Assembly: GCA_030036605.1 (NCBI GenBank)
Contig: DAOTRE010000004.1
Coordinates: 53,354 to 116,260 of the forward strand
Length of the DNA stretch: 62,907 bases
Source of the DNA: Candidatus Megaera endosymbiont of Nemacystus decipiens
GTDB taxonomy: Bacteria > Pseudomonadota > Alphaproteobacteria > Rickettsiales > Rickettsiaceae
Reading direction: 5' to 3'
The notes beneath the pieces were generated by a model. That model was not told the DNA's origin. It saw only the letters and a program-made list of their open reading frames with translations, and made no database searches. This document shows positions 25,884 through 35,678 of the stretch, in pieces (position 1 is the stretch's first letter; each line of letters begins with the position of its first letter). A program made the translations under genes and the position numbers.

Positions 25884-28103
25884 CTACTTAAAGTACTTTC
25901 TTTCTGTTGTTTCGCCTTCATCGGAAGAAGAATTGGAACTTTTATTGTTCCACTTTTTACTCCCACCTTTTTTATCATCACGCGTTGATGTTTTTTTCTT
26001 GTCCTTAAAAGAACGATTTTCACTAGAGAGCTCTTTATTTACATTTTTAATAGTTAGCTTTGCTTTACCTCTATCAAAACCTATAAGCTTTACTTTAACT
26101 GCTTGCCCTTCAGTTAACGCACTTGCTACAGATTCAATTCTTTCATCGGCAATTTCACTGATATGAACAAAACCATCGCGATTACCGTAATAATTGACAA
26201 AAGCACCTGCATCTAAAATTTTGACTACTTTGCCTTCAAAAACTCCTCCAATCTCGGGGTCAACAGCTATTGCCTTAACCATCTCAATTGCAGCATTCAA
26301 TTTTTCTCTACCAACAGCAGAAACAGATACTTGACCATCATCTGCAATATCGATTTTTGCATCTGTAGTATCACAAATTTCTCTTATTACTTTCCCTCCA
26401 GCTCCAATAATTTCACGAATTTTATCCTTTGGGACCATGAAAGATTCTATTATTGGTGCATTACCACTAATTTCATTGCTTCCGCTGATAGCTTCTGCCA
26501 TTTTACCTAATATGTGCATTCTACCAGCTTTAGCCTGATCTAATGCTTCATTCATAATATCGAAAGTGATACCTGGAACTTTAATATCCATTTGAAGAGC
26601 TGTTACGCCTTTGTCTCCTCCTGCAACCTTAAAGTCCATATCCCCCAAATGATCCTCATCTGCAATTATATCAGACAATACCATAAACTGATCTTTATCT
26701 TTTATTAAGCCCATAGCTATACCGGCTATAGGAGTTTTTAATGGAACTCCAGCGTCCATCATAGACATTGAACCACCACATACAGTTGCCATAGAAGAGG
26801 AACCATTTGACTCCGTTATTTCGGAAACTACCCTAACCGTATATGGGAAATCTGTTTTTTGAGGTATTGCTCTTTTCAATGCTCTCCAAGCTAATTTTCC
26901 GTGCCCAACTTCTCTACGGCTAGGCGCCCTAAGAGGCCCAACTTCTCCAACAGAATACTGAGGAAATATATAATTTAACAAGAATGATTCTTTATACTCT
27001 CCCTCTATTCCATCCATTATCTGTTCATCTTGACCAGTCCCCAAAGTAGCAGCAACAAGAGCCTGCGTTTCACCCCTTGTGAATAAAGAAGAACCATGGG
27101 CATTTGGTAATATAGATGTTTCACAAACAATTGGTCTGATTTCATCTGCAGCTCTACCATCTATCCTTTTCCTAGTCTTTAAAGTATTTTGCCTTAGAAT
27201 ATCAGATTTTACTTCAGAAAGAGCCATATTAACTTGCATTTCAGTATATTGCTCATCTGCAGTAAATTTCTCAAGAACAGAGTTTGTGATTTCTTTTACA
27301 GCTGCATACCTTTCCTGCTTCACTTTCAAAGAAAAAGCCTGATTAACAGAATCATTTATCAATTCTCTTATTTCATTTTTCAATTCTTGAGGATAATTTT
27401 CTACAACTTCCCATGCCTCTTTCCCAGCCTCCTGCTTTAATTCTTTAATCAAGTTAATTACAGGCTGGAAAGACTCATGACCAAGTTTCACTGCATCAAG
27501 CATTTCCTTTTCCGTTAAAAATTCTGCCTCTGACTCAACCATCATTACTGAATCAGAAGTACCTGCAACTACCAAATCAAGCTTACTGATATCAAGTTGG
27601 TCTAAAGTTGGATTGATTACATACTGGTTATCAATCATTGCAACCCTTGATGCCGCCACTATCTCCTTGTAAGGCAAACCGGAAATTGCTAAAGCTGCTG
27701 ACGCACCAATCAGCGCTAATATATCAGGGTTATGCTTGGGATCAAAAGAATGAACCGTACATAATATCTGGGTTTCATTAAAAAAACCTTCTTGAAATAG
27801 AGGCCTAATAGGTCTATCAATTAGCCTCGAAGTTAATACTTCTTTTTCTCCACCCTTACCTTCTCTTTTAAAAAACCCACCTGGAATCTTACCTGCAGAA
27901 TGTGACTTTTCTTGGTAATTCACCGTTAATGGGAAGAAGTCAGCTCCTTCTTTTGCTTCTCTAGCTGCAACTACCGTACACTGGACCATGGTATTACCCA
28001 TTTTGACTATCACAGCACCATCAGCTTGCCTTGCTATTTTACCAGTAGAAAGTTCTAATATTTCACCATTCCACTCTATTTGTTTTTTTATTTCATTAAA
28101 CAT
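25884..28103 (-). CDS. pnp: Polyribonucleotide nucleotidyltransferase (PNPase)
   Basis: Phosphorolytic 3'-5' exoribonuclease of the RNA degradosome. It has two RNase PH-like domains. The KH domain contains MVPKDKIREIIGAGGKVIREIC (about 560-582) and the S1 domain has GVFEGKVVKILDAGAFVNYYGNRDGFVHISEIADERI. The second PH domain has GGSMSMMDAGVPLKTPIAGIAMGL. Length 739 includes a Lys/Ser-rich C-terminal tail. It follows rpsO by 178 bp, the common bacterial order, and has its own candidate promoter. Confidence 0.97.
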   Translation of the reverse strand: MFNEIKKQIEWNGEILELSTGKIARQADGAVIVKMGNTMVQCTVVAAREAKEGADFFPLTVNYQEKSHSAGKIPGGFFKREGKGGEKEVLTSRLIDRPIRPLFQEGFFNETQILCTVHSFDPKHNPDILALIGASAALAISGLPYKEIVAASRVAMIDNQYVINPTLDQLDISKLDLVVAGTSDSVMMVESEAEFLTEKEMLDAVKLGHESFQPVINLIKELKQEAGKEAWEVVENYPQELKNEIRELINDSVNQAFSLKVKQERYAAVKEITNSVLEKFTADEQYTEMQVNMALSEVKSDILRQNTLKTRKRIDGRAADEIRPIVCETSILPNAHGSSLFTRGETQALVAATLGTGQDEQIMDGIEGEYKESFLLNYIFPQYSVGEVGPLRAPSRREVGHGKLAWRALKRAIPQKTDFPYTVRVVSEITESNGSSSMATVCGGSMSMMDAGVPLKTPIAGIAMGLIKDKDQFMVLSDIIADEDHLGDMDFKVAGGDKGVTALQMDIKVPGITFDIMNEALDQAKAGRMHILGKMAEAISGSNEISGNAPIIESFMVPKDKIREIIGAGGKVIREICDTTDAKIDIADDGQVSVSAVGREKLNAAIEMVKAIAVDPEIGGVFEGKVVKILDAGAFVNYYGNRDGFVHISEIADERIESVASALTEGQAVKVKLIGFDRGKAKLTIKNVNKELSSENRSFKDKKKTSTRDDKKGGSKKWNNKSSNSSSDEGETTERKYFK

Positions 28104-28129
28104 TCAATATATACCCAATTGTTTTTCTA

Positions 28130-28158
28130 TAAATAGCGTAATGCTAACCTTTTGACAA
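28130..28158 (-). promoter_or_regulatory. Candidate promoter of pnp
   Basis: On the minus strand TTGTCA (28158-28153), a 17 bp spacer and TATTTA (28135-28130) lie 27 bp before the pnp start. The TTGAC/GTCAA pair just upstream can form a small stem. Confidence 0.45.
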
Positions 28159-28281
28159 ATTTTCCGTCAAGTTTTCACTTGTTATAACTTACTCGATTTC
28201 AAACTATGATATGATAAACAAAACGGAATATTTATCTACTTAATAAGCCTATATCTTAGCTAAAATAGTTTGAGTTAGATA

Positions 28282-28551
28282 TTATTTTCTGATTCCCAAT
28301 CTTTGAATCAATTTTTTATACCTATCTGAGCTGTTTTTTTTCAAATATGATAACAATCTTTTTCTACGACTCACCAATATTAACAAACCTCTTCTTGAGG
28401 AAAAATCTTTATGGTTTTCTTTTAGGTGTTCCGTTAAGTTCTTAACTCTTTCCGTAATTACCGCACACTGGACTTCTACGGAGCCTGTATCGTTTTCAAC
28501 TGTTGCATATTCTTTCATGAGCTCTGCTTTTCGCTCTTGTGTTATCGACAT
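28282..28551 (-). CDS. rpsO: 30S ribosomal protein S15
   Basis: Primary 16S rRNA-binding protein of the small subunit platform. The 89 residues match the family throughout: [16 protein letters not shown], the loop [31 protein letters not shown], and [14 protein letters not shown] at the end. Genes run truB-rpsO-pnp, a conserved block. rpsO begins 15 bp after truB. Confidence 0.98.
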   Translation of the reverse strand: MSITQERKAELMKEYATVENDTGSVEVQCAVITERVKNLTEHLKENHKDFSSRRGLLILVSRRKRLLSYLKKNSSDRYKKLIQRLGIRK

Positions 28552-28566
28552 CGTTATCCTCTCTTA

Positions 28567-29481
28567 CTATAAATTAAACACTCTTGAAGGTTTGAAATTT
28601 TCTGAAAACAGTTTGCCAATGGCAACTACCTTTGAATTTTTGTCTTTAATCCAAAGAATATTTCGATCTTGCCCTCCTTCAAACGTAACCATCTGGCCAA
28701 ATTTGATTTTACGAATTTGATCTTCATTTGCTTCCAGTACCGGGATGTCGTCTAGTACAGATTCCACCTTCAAGCATCTTTCCTCTAGAAAATCTCTTGC
28801 ATTTTCATGGGGCTTTGTTAGCAATTTCTCAACATTAATTGAATCCTCCTGAGAAAAGCTGCCAACCTTTAAGCGCGCCAATTCTACCACATATCCTAAA
28901 CTTTGCAAGCTTAAAGCTATGTCCTGAGCTAAAGTCCTTATGTAAGTACCCTTGGAACAGCAGCACAGAAAGCTTGCTTCGCGCTTTAAAAAATTAAATT
29001 GAAGGAGTTGCAAATTATATATATTTATCTTTCTTGAAGCTAGATTTACTGCTTTTCCTTCACGAGCTAGCTTATACGCACGCTTTCCGTTTATTTTGAG
29101 CGCAGAGTATTGAGGAGGTATTTGAATTACTTCTCCTATAAACCTACTTACTATATTTTTACATTCTTCGGCGGAAGGTATATAGCCACAAGTTTCAATA
29201 GTTTTTCCTGAACCATCTGCAGTATCCGTCTTCTTTCCAAATCTTACAGTAAATTTATATGTCTTCCTTGCTTCAATCAAAAAATTGACCAGTTTTGTAG
29301 CCTCTCCAACAGCTATAGGCAAAACACCTTCAGCTTCCAAATCTAAAGTACCAGTGTGTCCGACTTTTTGATTTGAAAAGGATTTTTTTACTATGGCAAC
29401 AGCTTTTGCAGAACTTATACCACGTGGCTTATATAGATTGATCCAGCCATTTACTGGTTTATTATCATGAGAGATTAACAT
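28567..29481 (-). CDS. truB: tRNA pseudouridine-55 synthase
   Basis: Makes pseudouridine 55 in the T loop of tRNAs. Motif I is GWINLYKPRGISSAKAV, and the catalytic Asp is in KVGHTGTLDLEAEGVLPIAVGEATK. RCS.GTYIRTLA-like CCCSKGTYIRTLAQDIA follows. The frame is open for 20 more codons upstream, overlapping queH, but ATG at 29481 (MLISHDNKPVNGW) places the domain as in other TruB proteins. This gives 304 residues. It is co-directional with queH upstream and rpsO downstream. Confidence 0.92.
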   Translation of the reverse strand: MLISHDNKPVNGWINLYKPRGISSAKAVAIVKKSFSNQKVGHTGTLDLEAEGVLPIAVGEATKLVNFLIEARKTYKFTVRFGKKTDTADGSGKTIETCGYIPSAEECKNIVSRFIGEVIQIPPQYSALKINGKRAYKLAREGKAVNLASRKINIYNLQLLQFNFLKREASFLCCCSKGTYIRTLAQDIALSLQSLGYVVELARLKVGSFSQEDSINVEKLLTKPHENARDFLEERCLKVESVLDDIPVLEANEDQIRKIKFGQMVTFEGGQDRNILWIKDKNSKVVAIGKLFSENFKPSRVFNL

Positions 29482-29497
29482 GCCGAGCGTGCAAAAA

Positions 29498-30157
29498 CTA
29501 AGAGCTGTTTTCAGAGAGTTTTTTCCTATAAAACTCTTCACCTATACTTATCTCATCTCTACCATTTTTCTTTCTCCAATTATTTGTATCTCTTAGAGAA
29601 TATATACAACCGCAGTATTCTTGCTTATAAAACTCTTCCTCTTTTGCTAACTCATACATCCTAGCTCCACCACCATCTTTCCTCCAGTTATATGTCCAAT
29701 AGGTTACGCCAGGGTAGCTTGAAGCACTTTGTTTACCACTTTTATTAATTTGATCCATGTTTTTCCATCTAGAAATTCCTAAAGAACTAGTAATAACCTT
29801 ATATCCATTTTCATAGGCATAAAGAGCAGTTCTTTCAAATCTCATATCAAAACACATGCTACACCTTCTTCCTCTTTCCGGATCTCTTTCCATGCCTCTG
29901 GCCCTAGCGAACCAATTTTGTACATCATAATCGCAATCAACAAACTTGATACCTAATTTTTTGGCAAAGCGTATGTTTTCCTGTTTTCTAATTTCGTATT
30001 CTTTTTTAGGGTGAATGTTAGGATTATAAAAAAATATTGTTAGTTTAATACCAGATTCATGCATTTTTTCTATTAACGGTCCAGAGCAAGGAGCGCAACA
30101 GGAATGCAGTAAAACTTTATCTTCACCTCCAGGAACCTCAAACAAATTATCTTGCAT
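29498..30157 (-). CDS. queH: Epoxyqueuosine reductase QueH
   Basis: Reduces epoxyqueuosine to queuosine in tRNA, the non-homologous alternative to QueG. Metal-binding cysteines occur as [10 protein letters not shown] (about 18-27), [15 protein letters not shown] (about 95-110) and EYCGCIYS (about 178-186). [12 protein letters not shown] matches the family. Length 219 is typical. It abuts truB, another tRNA modification gene, with 16 bp between the preferred start and this stop. Confidence 0.88.
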   Translation of the reverse strand: MQDNLFEVPGGEDKVLLHSCCAPCSGPLIEKMHESGIKLTIFFYNPNIHPKKEYEIRKQENIRFAKKLGIKFVDCDYDVQNWFARARGMERDPERGRRCSMCFDMRFERTALYAYENGYKVITSSLGISRWKNMDQINKSGKQSASSYPGVTYWTYNWRKDGGGARMYELAKEEEFYKQEYCGCIYSLRDTNNWRKKNGRDEISIGEEFYRKKLSENSS

Positions 30158-30363
30158 AAATTTAGTTTTTATATCAAAAATTCACATTATATCAAATCCT
30201 CCAGATGATATTATAAAGTAATAAAAATATCTAGAAAAATCTTCTGCTTTGTTGTTAGCAAAACTTATAAAACACAGCATAAGTTGATATTTATTGATAT
30301 CAACAGACAATGATGGTAGCTTGTATCACGATAATAATAACAGCTAAACAAAACTGAGAATTT

Positions 30364-31122
30364 ATGGATAGAAAAAATGACGCAGATTTTAGTTTTCAAA
30401 AAGTAAGCTCAGATCAAAAACGTAAATTAGTTGGCGATGTATTTTCAGACGTCGCTAAAAAATATGATATTATGAATGATATCATGAGCTTTGGAGTACA
30501 CCGTATTTGGAAATCTGAGTTTTGTAATATGATTTATAATTACGATGCTAAAATTCTTGATGTAGCAGGAGGAACTGGTGATATTGCTTTTCGTATCAAA
30601 GAAAAAGCTAAAACTCATGGGGCTGACCCTTATATTGTTGTCACAGATATTAATCCTGACATGTTGGACTTATGCCAAAAACGCGCGATTGATAATAATA
30701 TGCTTAGTAATTTAGAGTTTGTTGTATCGGACGCAGAAAACTTACCATTTCAGAGCAACAGTTTTGACTATTATACTATTTCTTTTGGTATTCGTAATGT
30801 TGTTAATATTGATTGTGTATTAAAAGAAGCATATAGAGTTTTAAAACCAGGCGGTAGGTTTCTTTGTTTAGAATTCTCAAAAGTACAAAATGAATGCCTA
30901 GACTCATTGTATAATTTCTATTCTTTTAATATAATACCTACAATAGGGGGATGCGTTGCCAATAATAAAGATGCATATCGATATTTGGCAGAGAGTATTA
31001 ACTTATTCCCTGATCAAAATAAATTCAAATGTATGATAGAAGCACAAAATTTTAAAAAAGTTGGATATAAAAATTTAACTTTTGGCATTGCTGCAATTCA
31101 TTATGGAACTAAAGAAACCTAA
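30364..31122 (+). CDS. ubiE: Ubiquinone/menaquinone C-methyltransferase
   Basis: SAM-dependent C-methylation step in ubiquinone biosynthesis. SAM-binding motif I is ILDVAGGTGDIAFRI. VVSDAENLPFQSNSFDYYTISFGIRNV and VLKPGGRFLCLEFSK follow in the family's order. The N-terminus YDIMNDIMSFGVHRIWK is diagnostic. Length 252 is typical. ubiB begins 5 bp after the stop, so the two form a ubiquinone operon. Confidence 0.95.
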   Translation: MDRKNDADFSFQKVSSDQKRKLVGDVFSDVAKKYDIMNDIMSFGVHRIWKSEFCNMIYNYDAKILDVAGGTGDIAFRIKEKAKTHGADPYIVVTDINPDMLDLCQKRAIDNNMLSNLEFVVSDAENLPFQSNSFDYYTISFGIRNVVNIDCVLKEAYRVLKPGGRFLCLEFSKVQNECLDSLYNFYSFNIIPTIGGCVANNKDAYRYLAESINLFPDQNKFKCMIEAQNFKKVGYKNLTFGIAAIHYGTKET

Positions 31123-31127
31123 AACAC

Positions 31128-32513
31128 ATGACAAAGTTTTTAAAGTGCATTTATGGAATAATAAAGTTGCTATTTATACTAAGCAAACATCAGGTGTTTT
31201 ATGGACTTAAAAGTTACAACATCCCATCATACATAAATTATTTTCTTATTTGTATAAATTCATTTTTATCTCCAACGTCTGTTATAAAAAAAACAAAACT
31301 TCCTTTAGGAAAACGTCTCTCTCATTCTCTAATCGACATGGGCCCTATATACATAAAACTTGGCCAAACTCTTTCCACAAGACCGGATTTAATTGGCTCG
31401 GAAATTGCAAGCCACCTATGCCAGCTTCAAGATAAACTGCCTCCGTTTGAATTTAGCTTAGCTAAAGAGACGCTAGAAAAACAATATAACAAAAAAATTA
31501 GCGACATATTTATCCACTTCGATAAAGAATCAGTTGCAGCAGCGTCAATAGCGCAAGTACACAAAGCTCAGCTTAAGTCTGGTGAAACTGTAGCAGTAAA
31601 AATTCTACGACCATCAATTTTTTTAAAATATGAAAAAGATATTGCTTTTCTAGAAACCATTGCACACCTTGTAACAAGCTTACTACATAAAAGTAATAAA
31701 CTAAGGCTGGGCAAACTAATCAGTGTATTTAAAGAAACAATGCGCCTTGAGTTAAATTTAAAATTTGAAGCATCTGCTGCTGCAAGAATCAGAGATAATT
31801 TTGCTGGTGATAGCTCACTTAAAATACCAAAAATTTACTGGGAATATACGTCAAAGAATATATTAGTAACAGAGTGGATTGATGGCGTTTCAGTTTACGA
31901 CAAAAAAGCTTTGTCTAAGCTTAAAATAGATTGTAAAAAAGCTGCCTCTAGCATTGTGAACATATTTTTTAACCAAGCATATAGAGATGGTTTCTTCCAT
32001 GCAGATTTCCATCCAGGAAATATTTTACTCTGCCATGATGGAACAATTGCAATGGTAGATTTTGGTATAGTTGGTATCTTACCTGAGCAAGACAGACTTG
32101 CGATAGCAGAAATCTTGTATGCATTTTTGAATAAGGATTATATGCTAGTAGCAAAAATACATAAAAAAGTAGGGTACATACCTCAAGACACTAATTTAGA
32201 ATATTTTGCACAAAGCTGTCGTGCAGTAGCTGAACCTATCATAGGTTTGCCAATGAAAGATATTTCATTTGGAAACCTTCTATCTCAACTAATAACATTA
32301 ACAAAAGAATACGGCATGGATGCTCAACCACAACTACTTCTTTTACAAAAAACTATTGTAATGGTTGAAGGCGTCGCAGCTTCTTTAGACGAAGAGCTTA
32401 ACATGTGGAATTTAGCCGAGCCATGGATAAAAAAATGGGGGGCAAAAAATATTTCGCCAGAAGCCAAAATATTGCGATACTTTAAAAATTTTATTGATAA
32501 GTTTCTGTATTGA
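31128..32513 (+). CDS. ubiB: Ubiquinone biosynthesis kinase-like protein UbiB
   Basis: Atypical protein-kinase-like ATPase needed for ubiquinone synthesis. The KxGQ motif is in YIKLGQTLSTRPDLIG. The ATP-binding lysine is in VAVKILRP, and the catalytic and metal motifs are FFHADFHPGNILL and AMVDFGIVG. Length 461 is slightly short of E. coli UbiB (546). The C-terminus lacks the usual two clear membrane segments, which may explain the shorter length. Confidence 0.9.
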   Translation: MTKFLKCIYGIIKLLFILSKHQVFYGLKSYNIPSYINYFLICINSFLSPTSVIKKTKLPLGKRLSHSLIDMGPIYIKLGQTLSTRPDLIGSEIASHLCQLQDKLPPFEFSLAKETLEKQYNKKISDIFIHFDKESVAAASIAQVHKAQLKSGETVAVKILRPSIFLKYEKDIAFLETIAHLVTSLLHKSNKLRLGKLISVFKETMRLELNLKFEASAAARIRDNFAGDSSLKIPKIYWEYTSKNILVTEWIDGVSVYDKKALSKLKIDCKKAASSIVNIFFNQAYRDGFFHADFHPGNILLCHDGTIAMVDFGIVGILPEQDRLAIAEILYAFLNKDYMLVAKIHKKVGYIPQDTNLEYFAQSCRAVAEPIIGLPMKDISFGNLLSQLITLTKEYGMDAQPQLLLLQKTIVMVEGVAASLDEELNMWNLAEPWIKKWGAKNISPEAKILRYFKNFIDKFLY

Positions 32514-32537
32514 TTTAGATTTAGGTGTTGTTTATTT

Positions 32538-33323
32538 ATGAAAATCGTTACTTGGAATATTAATTCTATTCGCCTAAGGTTAGAACTAATTAAAATTATC
32601 AATGAGAAATATCTTCCGGATGTTATTTGTCTGCAAGAAACAAAAGTGGAAGACAAATTTTTTCCCATGGAAGCTATTAATAACATGGGTTTTCCTCATG
32701 TAGTGTTTAGGGGACAAAAATCATATAATGGGGTTGCAATTTTATCAAAATACCCAATAATAAATAGCTTTGCAGTGGATCTATATAACGAAGATAAAAG
32801 ACATATTTGCGGACGAATTAAAAATATCGAAATACATAATTTTTATGTACCAGCAGGAGGCGATATTCCAGATGAGAGCATAAATCCTAAATTTAAACAT
32901 AAAATTCAGTTTGTGAAATTAATGCAAGACTGGTTTAAAAATAATAGAAACAAAAGTGATAAGATTATATTACTCGGAGATTTAAACATCGCTCCTCATG
33001 AAAATGACGTTTGGTCAACAAAACAACTTAGAGATGTTGTAAGCCATACACCTATTGAAAGGAGCACCCTGATTAACTTCCAAAAATCTTTTGACTTTAT
33101 TGACACTGGCCGCCATTTCATTCCACAAAAAGAAAAATTATATAGTTGGTGGAGCTACAGAAACAGAGACTGGAAAAAGTCTAACAGAGGCAGAAGACTA
33201 GATCATCTTTGGGTTAGCTCCAATTTAGCTGGAGATTTGATAGAAACATATTATGATAGGGATATGCGCAGTAGCAACAGACCATCAGATCATATTCCGT
33301 GTTTATTAAAAATACGTTCCTAA
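32538..33323 (+). CDS. xthA: Exodeoxyribonuclease III (AP endonuclease)
   Basis: Cleaves abasic sites in base-excision repair. Motifs are WNINSIRLR, CLQETKVED, ILLGDLNIAPHENDVW, RRLDHLWVS and the C-terminal SDHIPCLL. Length 261 is typical. It starts 24 bp after ubiB and converges on parC with a 50 bp gap. Confidence 0.95.
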   Translation: MKIVTWNINSIRLRLELIKIINEKYLPDVICLQETKVEDKFFPMEAINNMGFPHVVFRGQKSYNGVAILSKYPIINSFAVDLYNEDKRHICGRIKNIEIHNFYVPAGGDIPDESINPKFKHKIQFVKLMQDWFKNNRNKSDKIILLGDLNIAPHENDVWSTKQLRDVVSHTPIERSTLINFQKSFDFIDTGRHFIPQKEKLYSWWSYRNRDWKKSNRGRRLDHLWVSSNLAGDLIETYYDRDMRSSNRPSDHIPCLLKIRS

Positions 33324-33373
33324 ATTTATTAACACATTAATTTTAGATTAGCTTTAAGCAATGTTCCCAGACC

Positions 33374-35605
33374 CTAATCAAGGAAGCCGAATTGATTATT
33401 TTTAGGAAATCCTACAGGCGGTATCTTACCTGCTCCTGAGCGTCTTCCTTTCCAGGTTGTTAAATCTTTTTCTATCCTAATCTTATTCCCCAATTTCCAG
33501 CTTAATCCCTCCTGTGAATTGAAGAGTTTTAAATCTCCCAGCATAGCATTTTGATATTTCTGCAAAGTAACACCCTTGCCTTTTTTCATAACTGGTATTT
33601 CATTTATATCAAATACCAGTAACTTCCTATTAGTTCCAATAATTGCCACCATATCGCACTTATTAACTGGTTTGCATATAGAGCATTTATCATTTGCACC
33701 CAGTTGCATTATTTGTTTTCCGTTTTTAGTTGAAGCCAAAACATCGTTACTGCTAACAATAAAACCTTTACCTCTATTACTAGCAATTAGTAAATTTTGA
33801 TTTTGCAGGTAAGGAATCATGCTAATCACATCATAATCTTCAATATCTATCATTAGCTTAATAGATTCTCCCTGACCCCTGCCTTTAGCAAAATTATCAG
33901 CAAGTATATTAAAAAATCTTCCACCGCTTGAACAAATTAATATGTTATCAGTAGTGTATGTTTCAACAGAAAAAGCAAGCTCGTCTCCTTCCTTAAATTT
34001 TATAGAAGATAAATCCAAATTATGATTCTTAAGCAAGCGTGCCCATCCCATTTTTGAACAAATAACTGTGACTGGTTCTTTTTCTATAAAAGCGGTAATG
34101 TCTACTTGCTGCACTGATGGCTCAACCTTTTGGTAACTAGTACGTCTTAATCCTAACTTAGTAGTTTTACCAAACTGATTTTGTATATCTAATATTTCAC
34201 TACGTATTGTTTCCATGAGTTTAGCAGAGTTTGAAACTATTTTACCCAAAATGCCAAGTTGCTTTGTTAATTGCTTATATTCTAAGTTTATTTGTTCCTC
34301 TTCAAGTTTTCTAAGAGACCTTAGCTTGATATTTAATATTGCTTCAGCTTGTACTTCGTTGATATTAAATTTAGAAACTAACTCATGTTTTGGGTTATCT
34401 TCCTGTCGTATTATCCTAATCACTTCATCAATATTTAAATATGCTACCTTTAAAGCATTTAGTATTTCAAGGCGTGCTTCGATTTTATTAATTTGGAACC
34501 TGCTACGTCTGAGAACTACTTCTTTTCTGTGATCTAGGAACTCTTTAAGGACATTAAAAATATTCATTACTCCAGGAATATTTTTAGAACTTAATACGTT
34601 CATATTCATACTAAAGCGTGACTCCAGTGAAGTAAGTTTGAATAGTGATTCCATAACTATCTCTGGACTACAATTGCGTCCTTTTGGTTCAATTATTAAA
34701 CGAATATTTGCTTCCGATTCGTCTCGTACATTTGCTACTAATGGTAACTTTTTCTCTTGTATTAAATTGGCAATTTGTTCAATTAGGCGTGATTTTTGCA
34801 CCTGGTAAGGTATTTCACTAATGACTATTTGGTACAGTCCATGACTAAATTTCTCTTGTTCCCATCTTGCTCTTACCTTAAAACTACCACGACCAATAGT
34901 GTAAGACTTGGCAATTGATTCCTGGCTATCTATAATTATACCACCAGTAGGGAAGTCGGGACCTTTGATAATTTTCATTAACGCATCGCAATCACTATTT
35001 TGAGGATTGTCAATCATATATATCAGAGCTTCACATAATTCATCTACGTTGTGAGGAGGAATACTTGTTGCCATGCCAACTGCTATGCCTTCTGAACCAT
35101 TAGCAAGTAAGTTAGGGAATGCTGCAGGCATCAAAGCTGGCTCTTTATCCGAATCATCATAAGTTCCAACAAAATCTACAGTATCCTGATCAAGATCCTG
35201 CATCATTAACATACATATTTTAGTCATCCGAGATTCGGTATAACGCATCGCAGCAGCATTATCTCCATCAATAGAACCAAAGTTCCCTTGGCCATCAATA
35301 AGGGGATATCGTAGTGAAAATTCTTGCGATAGTCGGACTAAAGTATCATATATCGCACCATCACCATGAGGGTGGTACTTACCCATTACATCACCAACTA
35401 TCCTTGCGCATTTTTTGTAGCCAGATTCAGGATCCAGTCTCAATTTCATCATCGCATATAACAGCCTTCTATGCACTGGTTTAAGTCCGTCTCGAACGTC
35501 AGGTAGTGATCTGGACATAATAGTAGATAAAGCATATGATAAATAACGCTCCGAAATCGCTTTTTCAAAATCAACATATTTAATATTAGATTCTTTACTA
35601 TCCAT
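33374..35605 (-). CDS. parC: DNA topoisomerase IV subunit A
   Basis: Decatenates daughter chromosomes; works with ParE. The N-terminal start has [27 protein letters not shown]. The catalytic tyrosine lies in [12 protein letters not shown]. The coiled-coil gate domain and a C-terminal pinwheel region follow. Length 743 is closer to ParC than to GyrA (about 850-900). parE is not in the window. It ends 50 bp from xthA and begins about 70 bp after tamB. Confidence 0.92.
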   Translation of the reverse strand: MDSKESNIKYVDFEKAISERYLSYALSTIMSRSLPDVRDGLKPVHRRLLYAMMKLRLDPESGYKKCARIVGDVMGKYHPHGDGAIYDTLVRLSQEFSLRYPLIDGQGNFGSIDGDNAAAMRYTESRMTKICMLMMQDLDQDTVDFVGTYDDSDKEPALMPAAFPNLLANGSEGIAVGMATSIPPHNVDELCEALIYMIDNPQNSDCDALMKIIKGPDFPTGGIIIDSQESIAKSYTIGRGSFKVRARWEQEKFSHGLYQIVISEIPYQVQKSRLIEQIANLIQEKKLPLVANVRDESEANIRLIIEPKGRNCSPEIVMESLFKLTSLESRFSMNMNVLSSKNIPGVMNIFNVLKEFLDHRKEVVLRRSRFQINKIEARLEILNALKVAYLNIDEVIRIIRQEDNPKHELVSKFNINEVQAEAILNIKLRSLRKLEEEQINLEYKQLTKQLGILGKIVSNSAKLMETIRSEILDIQNQFGKTTKLGLRRTSYQKVEPSVQQVDITAFIEKEPVTVICSKMGWARLLKNHNLDLSSIKFKEGDELAFSVETYTTDNILICSSGGRFFNILADNFAKGRGQGESIKLMIDIEDYDVISMIPYLQNQNLLIASNRGKGFIVSSNDVLASTKNGKQIMQLGANDKCSICKPVNKCDMVAIIGTNRKLLVFDINEIPVMKKGKGVTLQKYQNAMLGDLKLFNSQEGLSWKLGNKIRIEKDLTTWKGRRSGAGKIPPVGFPKNNQFGFLD

Positions 35606-35678
35606 AATTATTTTCTTATCATCAATTTATTCATTTTATGAAAACATAACATTATTGCAAGAAATTAGCTTAATCAAA

